Assembly: GCA_016196755.1 (NCBI GenBank)
Contig: JACPXC010000031.1
Location: 55,354-119,353 of the forward strand
DNA from: Elusimicrobiota bacterium
GTDB lineage: Bacteria > Elusimicrobiota > Elusimicrobia > UBA1565
Direction of reading: 5' to 3'
Length of the DNA: 64,000 bases
The notes beneath the pieces were generated by a model. It was given only the letters and a program-made list of their open reading frames with translations. It was not told the origin of the DNA and ran no database searches. Position 1 is the stretch's first letter, and the number at the start of each line of letters is the position of its first letter. The position numbers and the translations under genes were made by a program. Positions 57,207 through 64,000 of this stretch are shown one piece after another.

Positions 57207-58607
57207 ATGGATTACCCCGAGATCAAGTTCGGAACCGACGGCTGGCGCGCGGTGATGGCCCAGGGCTTCACCTTCGAGAACGTCCGCCGGCTAGGCCAGG
57301 CCGTGGCCGAGTGGCTCAAGAACCAGCCCGGCCCGCGCCCGCCGGTCGTGATCGGCTACGACCGCCGCTTCTCCTCGGAGACCTTCGCCGCCGAGCTGGG
57401 CAAGGTCCTGGCCGCCAACGAGTTCAAGGTCACCATATCCGACGAGGCCCTGCCGACCCCCGCGGTGACGCTGCTCACCCAGAAACTCAAGGCCTTCGGC
57501 CTGGTCGTCACGGCCAGCCACAACCCGCCCTCGCACAACGGCGTCAAGATCAAGCTGGGCGGCCGCGCCGCGATGGACACCGTCACCCAGGCCGTCGAGG
57601 GCCTGCTCGACCGCGCCCATCCCGCCCGCCACGGCGGCGAACCGCCCAAGGTCAAGTCCTTCCGCAAGGACTACGTCGCCTATCTGCGCTCGCGCTCGAA
57701 CCCCGCCAAGTTCATCAACGACCTCAAGCGCCCCGTCGTCGTGGACTACCTCCACGGCGCCTCGGGCGGCATCATGGCCGAGCTCCTGCCCAAGAACCGG
57801 CTCATCGAGATCCGCTCCAACCGCGACCCGCTCTTCGGCGGCGTCAACCCCGAGCCCATCGAGGAGAACCTGGCCGCGCTCAAGAAGACCGTCGTCGAGC
57901 AGAAGGCCCTGCTCGGCATCGCCACCGACGGCGACGGCGACCGGGTCGCCATCATCGACGACCAGGGCCGCTACCTGACCCCCTGCCAAGTGTTCCCCAT
58001 CGTGCTCGAGTACCTGATCGCCAACCGCGGCGTGAAGGGCAAGATCGTCCAGTCGGTGTCGATGGGCTACATCTCGGGCCGCATCGCCAAGGCCCACGGC
58101 CTGCCGTTCGAGGAGCTCCCGGTGGGCTTCAAGCACGTGGCCGAGCAGCTGGCCAAGGGCCAGGCCGTCATCGCCGGCGAGGAATCCGGCGGCTACGCCT
58201 GGAAGGGCGGCCTGCCCGAGCGCGACGGCCTGGTCACCGGCCTGCTCATGGTCGAGATCTGCGCCAAGACCCGCAAGACGCCCTCCGAGCTCTGGAAGAT
58301 GGTAGCCTCCAAGTACGGCGACTCGCACTTCAAGCGCATCGACTTCCGCATCCACCGCCCGGCGGTCGACAAGGCCGCGTTCACGGCCAAGATCCAGAAG
58401 CGCCTCCCCAAGAAGATCCTCAACACCGGCATCAAGCAGATCGTCGACCTGGACGGGGTCAAGATCATCCTCGACGACGACCACTGGATCCTGATGCGGC
58501 CCTCGGGCACCGAGCCCTTGATCCGCACCTACGCCGAGACCGACAAGGCCGAGCGCACCCAGGCCCTGCTCGACCTGGCCGCCCGCTGGGTGAACGCCCA
58601 TCTCTAG
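57207..58607 (+). CDS. phosphoglucomutase/phosphomannomutase
   Basis: 466 residues starting at ATG 57207 with ACAGGAGGA upstream. The four family motifs are visible: substrate loop GTDGWRA (residues 8-14), phosphoserine in VVTASHNPPSHNG (about 98-110), metal loop ATDGDGDRVAI (about 237-247), sugar loop GEESGGYAW (about 323-331) and phosphate loop RPSGTEPLIR (about 432-441). It interconverts hexose 6-phosphate and 1-phosphate and should feed the flanking nucleotidyltransferases. Sugar preference cannot be told from sequence; mannose would connect to gmd. Confidence 0.92.
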   Translation: MDYPEIKFGTDGWRAVMAQGFTFENVRRLGQAVAEWLKNQPGPRPPVVIGYDRRFSSETFAAELGKVLAANEFKVTISDEALPTPAVTLLTQKLKAFGLVVTASHNPPSHNGVKIKLGGRAAMDTVTQAVEGLLDRAHPARHGGEPPKVKSFRKDYVAYLRSRSNPAKFINDLKRPVVVDYLHGASGGIMAELLPKNRLIEIRSNRDPLFGGVNPEPIEENLAALKKTVVEQKALLGIATDGDGDRVAIIDDQGRYLTPCQVFPIVLEYLIANRGVKGKIVQSVSMGYISGRIAKAHGLPFEELPVGFKHVAEQLAKGQAVIAGEESGGYAWKGGLPERDGLVTGLLMVEICAKTRKTPSELWKMVASKYGDSHFKRIDFRIHRPAVDKAAFTAKIQKRLPKKILNTGIKQIVDLDGVKIILDDDHWILMRPSGTEPLIRTYAETDKAERTQALLDLAARWVNAHL

Positions 58608-59657
58608 ATGAGCGCCAAACTCCCCCTCAAGGCGATGGTGCTGGCCGCCGGAGCCGGCACCCGGCTGCGTCCGCTCACCTACGAGACGCCCAAGCCGATG
58701 ATGCCGATCGTCAACCGGCCGGTCCTGCACCACGTGCTCGACAACCTCTCCCGCCACGGGGTGCGCGACGTCATCATGAACGTCCACATGCTCCCCGAGC
58801 AGGTCATCCGCTACTGCGGCGACGGCTCGCGCTGGGGCCTGAGCATCCGCTACTCCCATGAGAAGAAGCTCATGGGGACGGCCGGGGCGGTCAAGAAGGT
58901 GGAGAAGTTCCTCAAGGACGGGCCGTTCCTCATCATGTCGGGCGACGGGGTCAGCGACGTGGACCTGACCGCGCTCTGGGAGTTCCACCGCCAGAAGCGC
59001 TCCTTCGCGACGATGGTGACCAAGGCCGTCGAGGCCAAGTTCCCCTTCGGCATCACGCTGTCGAAGCCCGGCGGGCGCATCAAGGGCTTCCTCGAGAAGC
59101 CGAGCTGGGCCGACTTCTTCTCGAACCAGGTCAACACCGGCATCTACCTCTTCGAGCCCAGCGTCTTCAAGCAGATCCCGGCCGGCTTCTACGACTTCGG
59201 CCACGACGTCTGGCCCAAGCTCCTCAAGGCCCGCAAGGCCCTCCATGCCTGGGAATGGAAGGGCTACTGGTGCGACGTGGGCTCGCTCTCCGAGTACCGC
59301 AACGCCCAGCATGCCTGCCTCGACGGCGAGGTCAAGGTCCAGATCCCCGGCCGCCAACTCCGGCCCGGGGTCTGGGTCGAGGAGGGGGCTCGGATCGCCT
59401 CCACCGCCGAGCTCAAAGCCCCCTGCGTCATCGGGGCCGAGAGCCTGATCGGCCCGCACGCCGTGGTCGGCCCCCATACCGTCGTCGGGGCGGGCTGCCG
59501 GGTGGGCGCCGGGGCGGCGCTCAAAAGTTGTATACTCTTTGACGGAGTCGTAGTCGGCGAGAAGGCGCATCTGGTCAACGCCATCGTCGGCGCCGGAGGC
59601 GTCGTGCAGTCCGACATCACGGCCTACGACGCGGCCGTGCTCAACGTCAGGCAGTAA
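58608..59657 (+). CDS. mannose-1-phosphate guanylyltransferase-like nucleotidyltransferase
   Basis: 349 residues, directly after the mutase stop. [20 protein letters not shown] (about residues 10-29) with [26 protein letters not shown] (about 105-120) and [10 protein letters not shown] are the catalytic signatures; from about residue 250 hexapeptide repeats such as [20 protein letters not shown] form a beta-helix. It is a paralog of the enzyme at 56137 with a different C-terminal pattern. Arrangement NTP-transferase, mutase, NTP-transferase suggests two activated sugars from one hexose-phosphate pool. An internal TATACT at 59530-59535 could serve metK. Confidence 0.9.
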   Translation: MSAKLPLKAMVLAAGAGTRLRPLTYETPKPMMPIVNRPVLHHVLDNLSRHGVRDVIMNVHMLPEQVIRYCGDGSRWGLSIRYSHEKKLMGTAGAVKKVEKFLKDGPFLIMSGDGVSDVDLTALWEFHRQKRSFATMVTKAVEAKFPFGITLSKPGGRIKGFLEKPSWADFFSNQVNTGIYLFEPSVFKQIPAGFYDFGHDVWPKLLKARKALHAWEWKGYWCDVGSLSEYRNAQHACLDGEVKVQIPGRQLRPGVWVEEGARIASTAELKAPCVIGAESLIGPHAVVGPHTVVGAGCRVGAGAALKSCILFDGVVVGEKAHLVNAIVGAGGVVQSDITAYDAAVLNVRQ

Positions 59658-59671
59658 GAACTGGAGGCTTC

Positions 59672-60877
<1,206 letters not shown>

Positions 60878-60881
60878 GGCC

Positions 60882-61157
60882 GTGCAGCGCCTCGAGCCGA
60901 CGCGGGGACTGGCCTTCAAGATCTGGTGGGCCTTCGTCTGGCGCGCCGTGCTCGGGGCGCTGGCGGCGGGCGTGCTGGCCGGGATGGTCATCGGCCTGTT
61001 CACGACCGCCATGAACATCCAGGACAATTCGGCCCTTTCCGGGCTCATCAGCATAATCGGCATGGTCATCGGCGTCGCCGTGTCGGCCGAGGTCATGTAC
61101 CGGCTGCTCAAGAAGAAGTTCAAGGGCTTCGAGATAGCCCTCATCAAGAACGAGTGA
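60882..61157 (+). CDS. small membrane protein of unknown function
   Basis: A 91-residue protein beginning at GTG 60882, five bases after metK. Two hydrophobic helices (about residues 20-44 and 50-75) are followed by a basic tail [17 protein letters not shown]. No family is recognised. The stop overlaps the GTG of the CoA-transferase alpha gene (GTGA), so it is probably translated in the same unit. Frame choice is supported by hydrophobic helix spacing and the overlap. Confidence 0.6.
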   Translation: MQRLEPTRGLAFKIWWAFVWRAVLGALAAGVLAGMVIGLFTTAMNIQDNSALSGLISIIGMVIGVAVSAEVMYRLLKKKFKGFEIALIKNE

Positions 61158-61870
61158 GCGCCGACAAGCGCGTCGCAGGCGCCCAGGCCGCGGTGGCCGA
61201 CGTACAGGACGGCGCGGTCGTCCTCATGGGCGGCTTCGGCGTCTGCGGGGTGGCCGAGAACCTGGTCGCCGCCCTGCGCGACAAAGGGGCGCGGGACCTG
61301 ACCCTGGTCTCCAACAACGCCGGCCTCGACACCTTCGGCATCGGCCTGCTCCTCAAGGCCGGGCTGGTGCGCAAGATGATCCTCTCCTACGGCGGCGAAT
61401 GCAAGGCCTTCGAGGATATGACCCTCTCCGGCGCGCTCGAGGTCGAGTGGACGCCCCAGGGCACCCTGGCCGAGCGCATCCGCGCCGGCGGGGCGGGCCT
61501 GGGCGGCTTCTTTACCCCGACCGGCTACGGGACGGCCATCGCCGAAGGCAAGGAGACCCGCCAGATCGACGGACGCTGGTACGTCTTCGAGAAGCCGCTC
61601 AAGGCCGATTTCGCGCTGGTCAAGGCCTGGAAGGGCGACGCGATGGGCAACCTCGTCTACCGCAAGACCGCCCGCAATTTCAACCAGGTCATGGCCACCG
61701 CCGCTAAAGTGACCATCGCCGAGGTCGAGGAGCTCGTCCCCGTCGGGGGCCTGCACCCCGACCAGGTCCACACCCCCGGCGTCTACGTCAAGCGCATCCT
61801 GCAGGGCGCCGGCTACGCCAAGCCCATCGAGAAGCGCACCGTGCGCCCGCGCGAGGCTCTGGCCCAGTGA
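61154..61870 (+). CDS. 3-oxoacid CoA-transferase, alpha subunit
   Basis: 238 residues. [19 protein letters not shown] (about residues 23-41) is the CoA-transferase alpha signature, with [18 protein letters not shown] and [18 protein letters not shown] (about 115-132) typical of SCOT/AtoD-type enzymes. It forms a heterodimer or heterotetramer with the next gene product and moves CoA between succinyl-CoA or acetyl-CoA and a 3-oxo acid. Start GTG 61154 overlaps the small membrane gene, and the stop overlaps the beta subunit start. Confidence 0.92.
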   Translation: MSADKRVAGAQAAVADVQDGAVVLMGGFGVCGVAENLVAALRDKGARDLTLVSNNAGLDTFGIGLLLKAGLVRKMILSYGGECKAFEDMTLSGALEVEWTPQGTLAERIRAGGAGLGGFFTPTGYGTAIAEGKETRQIDGRWYVFEKPLKADFALVKAWKGDAMGNLVYRKTARNFNQVMATAAKVTIAEVEELVPVGGLHPDQVHTPGVYVKRILQGAGYAKPIEKRTVRPREALAQ

Positions 61871-62517
61871 CCGACCCGCGCGACATCATCGCCAAGCGCG
61901 CCGCGCGCGAGCTCAAAGACGGCGACGTCGTCAACCTCGGCATCGGCATCCCCACCCTCATCCCCGGCCATCTGCCCGCCGGTGTCAGGGTCGTCCTCCA
62001 CACCGAGAACGGCATGCTCGGCTACGGCCCCTATCCCATCGAGGGCTCCGAGGACCCCGACCTCATCAACGCCGGCAAGGAGACCATCACCGAGCTCCCC
62101 GGCTGCTCCTATTTCGGCTCGCACGAATCCTTCGCCCTGGTGCGCGGAGGCCATCTCGACGCCACCGTGCTGGGAGCCATGGAGGTCTCGGCCACCGGGG
62201 ACCTCGCCAACTGGATGATCCCCGGCAAGAAGGTCAAGGGGATGGGCGGCGCCATGGACATGGTGGCCGGCGCCAAGAAGGTCATCGTGGCGATGGAGCA
62301 CACCGCCAAGGGCGCGCCCAAGATCCTGCCCCAGTGCAAACTGCCGCTGACCGGCAAGGGCGTGGTCAGCACCATCGTCACCGAGCTGGCCGTCATCGAC
62401 GTGACGCCCTCGGGCCTGGTCCTGAGGGAGATCCACGGATCGACCGACCTCGAGACCGTCAAGAAGCTGACCGCCGCCGCCCTGACCGTCTCGCCGAACC
62501 TTTCGAAGTTCTCGTAA
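61867..62517 (+). CDS. 3-oxoacid CoA-transferase, beta subunit
   Basis: 216 residues starting at GTG 61867 (GTGA overlap). [19 protein letters not shown] opens it; the catalytic glutamate is in [11 protein letters not shown] (about residue 51) and [20 protein letters not shown] (about 97-116) and [18 protein letters not shown] follow as in SCOT-beta/AtoA. With the alpha subunit it should use ketone bodies or short acids; physiological direction is unknown. Confidence 0.93.
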   Translation: MTDPRDIIAKRAARELKDGDVVNLGIGIPTLIPGHLPAGVRVVLHTENGMLGYGPYPIEGSEDPDLINAGKETITELPGCSYFGSHESFALVRGGHLDATVLGAMEVSATGDLANWMIPGKKVKGMGGAMDMVAGAKKVIVAMEHTAKGAPKILPQCKLPLTGKGVVSTIVTELAVIDVTPSGLVLREIHGSTDLETVKKLTAAALTVSPNLSKFS

Positions 62518-62531
62518 GGGAGGACCTCCCC

Positions 62532-63851
62532 ATGCAGAAGCTCAGCGCCGCCTTCTTGCCCCTCGCCCTGGCCATCCCCGCCGCCGCGACGCCCTGGCAT
62601 AACATGGGCCCGCGCGCGATGGGCATGGGCGGAGCGCAGGTGGCCGTGGCCCAGGGTCCGCTGGCCTCCTATTGGAATCCCGCGGGGCTGGGTCAGCTCT
62701 ACAACGTCTCGGGCGTCGAGCTCCCCATCGGCGCGCGCGGCGAGTTCACCGGCACCGTACTGCAGGGCGCCAACGACATAAACGAGATCCGCAAGGCCTG
62801 CGAGGCCGGCAACGCCGCGGTCTGCACCGCCGCCCGCGTCAACGACGCCCTGCGCCGCTTCAACGACCCCGGCAACGGCGTCATGGCCGACTTGGGCGGG
62901 GGCCTGAGCATCAAGATCAAGAAGGTGGTCGTGTTCGCCAACAACCTCACCTACATCGGCGGCTCACCCAAGGTCGACTTCCGGAACACCTGCAACGGAG
63001 CTACTCCAAACTGCCTCTCGGCTGCCAACAACTCCTCGAGCATCGTCCTGCGCGGCGGCAACTTCACCGAGCTCGGCGTGGGCTACGGCCGCGAGATCAT
63101 GGAGACCGGCCTTTCCCTGGGCGTGAACCTCAAAGGAATCATCGGCCGCGTCGGCTACCAGGAGATCAACGTAGCCACCGACGAGTCCTCGTTCAACAAG
63201 TTCAAAGACAACACCAAGACCTCTTTCCAGCCCGGCGTCGACGTCGGCATGCTCTGGGACATGCGCGAGACTTTCCCGAGCATGCCGATGCGGCCGCGCC
63301 TAGGCGTGGTCGGGCGCAACGTCAACGCCCCGGAGTTCAAGAACCCCGACGTGGCGGTGCTCGCCGGCGAGCGCGCCAAGTTCCCCTTGAACGGCCAGGC
63401 CCGTGCCGGCTTCGCGCTCTCCCCCTTCAAGTGGTGGCACCTGGCGCTAGACGCCGACCTGACCGACAACCTCACCCCGGTCGATGGATTTAAGTCGCGC
63501 TACATGTCGGCCGGCACCGAGATCAACGTCTTCAACCGCCCCTGGCTCAACATCCCGCTCCGGGCCGGCCTGCAGAAGAACCTCTCCGACTCGGCGTCGG
63601 GCCTGACCTACACCGCCGGGGCCGGCCTCAACTTCGTCCGAGTAGTCATCGACGTGGCGGGCATGGTCAGCGCCAAGACCACCTCGATCCAGTCCGAGGG
63701 CAAGACCGAGAAGGTCCCCAACAACTTCGGCGCCGCCGCGCGATTTGCGTTCCTCTTCGGCGGCACCGACGAGGGCCGCCGCCAGTCCGCGCCGCGCGCC
63801 CCGCGGACGCCGCGCATGCCGCCGCCCGAGCCCAAGAAAAAGAAGAAGTAG
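62532..63851 (+). CDS. outer-membrane beta-barrel protein (TraF/PorV/FadL-like)
   Basis: 439 residues. A signal peptide ends AAA at about residue 19, then PWHNMGPRAMGMGGAQVAVA and ASYWNPAGLGQL, a start shared by TraF_2, PorV and FadL-type barrels. The body alternates short strands with loops rich in Asn and Gly. After the last strand (AARFAFLFGG, about 400-409) a 29-residue Pro/Arg tail ends in five lysines, which is unusual for a barrel because the final strand normally reaches the C-terminus. GGAGG is about 8 nt before ATG 62532. It may transport or tether a hydrophobic or surface substrate. Confidence 0.78.
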   Translation: MQKLSAAFLPLALAIPAAATPWHNMGPRAMGMGGAQVAVAQGPLASYWNPAGLGQLYNVSGVELPIGARGEFTGTVLQGANDINEIRKACEAGNAAVCTAARVNDALRRFNDPGNGVMADLGGGLSIKIKKVVVFANNLTYIGGSPKVDFRNTCNGATPNCLSAANNSSSIVLRGGNFTELGVGYGREIMETGLSLGVNLKGIIGRVGYQEINVATDESSFNKFKDNTKTSFQPGVDVGMLWDMRETFPSMPMRPRLGVVGRNVNAPEFKNPDVAVLAGERAKFPLNGQARAGFALSPFKWWHLALDADLTDNLTPVDGFKSRYMSAGTEINVFNRPWLNIPLRAGLQKNLSDSASGLTYTAGAGLNFVRVVIDVAGMVSAKTTSIQSEGKTEKVPNNFGAAARFAFLFGGTDEGRRQSAPRAPRTPRMPPPEPKKKKK

Positions 63852-63925
63852 GCCCTCGGAACCTACATTCCGCAACTCGCGGGTAGACGTTTTCTGAATT
63901 ATCCCGCCTCGTCCGCGTGCCCGTC
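63852..63925. other. intergenic gap
   Basis: No gene, promoter or clear terminator was recognised in this short stretch between the barrel gene and the partial minus-strand frame. Confidence 0.5.
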
Positions 63926-64000
63926 CTAGGAGTATGGCTCTCGGGGAACCTCCAACAACCTGAGCAGCAGCTTCTGTAGCGCCGTGAGCTCGATTGGGAA
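63926..64000 (-). CDS. possible C-terminal end of a minus-strand gene (cut by window edge)
   Basis: An open minus-strand frame enters from the right edge and ends at TAG 63928-63926; the 24 visible residues (IELTALQKLLLRLLEVP and flanks) look like a helical protein end. It is too short to be sure it is coding. Confidence 0.3.
   Translation of the reverse strand, partial: FPIELTALQKLLLRLLEVPREPYS

Noticed and set aside
57291..59570. 759-residue open frame on the minus strand opposite the mutase and nucleotidyltransferase genes
   Set aside because: It is the antisense of clear family members with full motifs; its Asp/Gly/Val/Leu-rich repetitive make-up is typical of antisense frames in GC-rich DNA.
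59658..59671. SAM riboswitch before metK
   Set aside because: The gap is only 14 bases and no aptamer-like structure is possible there.

Overview
The window is GC-rich bacterial DNA packed with genes that overlap by a few bases. Outer-membrane beta-barrels, a lipoprotein and exported c-type cytochromes point to a diderm (Gram-negative) bacterium. GTG and TTG starts are common. The gene style would fit a GC-rich environmental lineage such as Elusimicrobiota or a deltaproteobacterial-type group, but nothing in the sequence fixes the phylum. No tRNA, rRNA, CRISPR array or intact insertion sequence was seen.

Region 1 (1-39.6 kb) is a very large surface-polysaccharide locus. A short minus-strand arm (1-2826) holds a GDP-mannose 4,6-dehydratase, a GT-C membrane glycosyltransferase, a hexapeptide acyltransferase and the start of another membrane protein. 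The plus arm carries an ABC exporter, many glycosyltransferases, several methyltransferases, four radical SAM enzymes (two with B12-type N-termini), a WbaP-type priming transferase, a DegT aminotransferase, a lipoprotein, and an unusual set of small-molecule enzymes: divergent GAPDH, cyclase, FAH-family enzyme, CMP-sugar-type cytidylyltransferase and D-2-hydroxyacid dehydrogenase. The set suggests a CMP-activated acidic building block. Two paralogous winged-helix regulators lie in the locus. Two related palindromes (2874-2892 and 19553-19567), one overlapping the start of the second regulator, are their likely operators. An Xaa-Pro aminopeptidase gene sits inside the region.

Region 2 (39.6-55.3 kb) begins with a GT-C glycosyltransferase fused to an LmeA-like domain. 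It continues as a minus-strand electron-transfer locus: a sensor kinase with a periplasmic heme motif, an NtrC-type sigma-54 activator fused in frame to a membrane segment and an 11-heme cytochrome, two NHL propellers, two paralogous tetraheme cytochromes, an 11-heme cytochrome, an outer-membrane barrel and a small transposase-derived zinc-ribbon/HTH protein. A divergent tetraheme cytochrome and hemA follow on the plus strand. Four -24/-12 (sigma-54) promoter candidates precede the kinase, both tetraheme paralogs and hemA. This suggests a heme-sensing regulon that coordinates a porin-cytochrome conduit with heme synthesis. The regulator-cytochrome fusion is the most striking object in the window.

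Region 3 (55.3-64 kb) has an OB-fold exported protein, two sugar nucleotidyltransferases flanking a phosphohexomutase, metK, a small membrane protein, a two-subunit CoA transferase and a TraF/PorV-like outer-membrane protein. Many transcription-unit starts show an extended -10 element (TGnTAnnnT) only 6-20 nt upstream of the start codon, which suggests frequent leaderless mRNAs.
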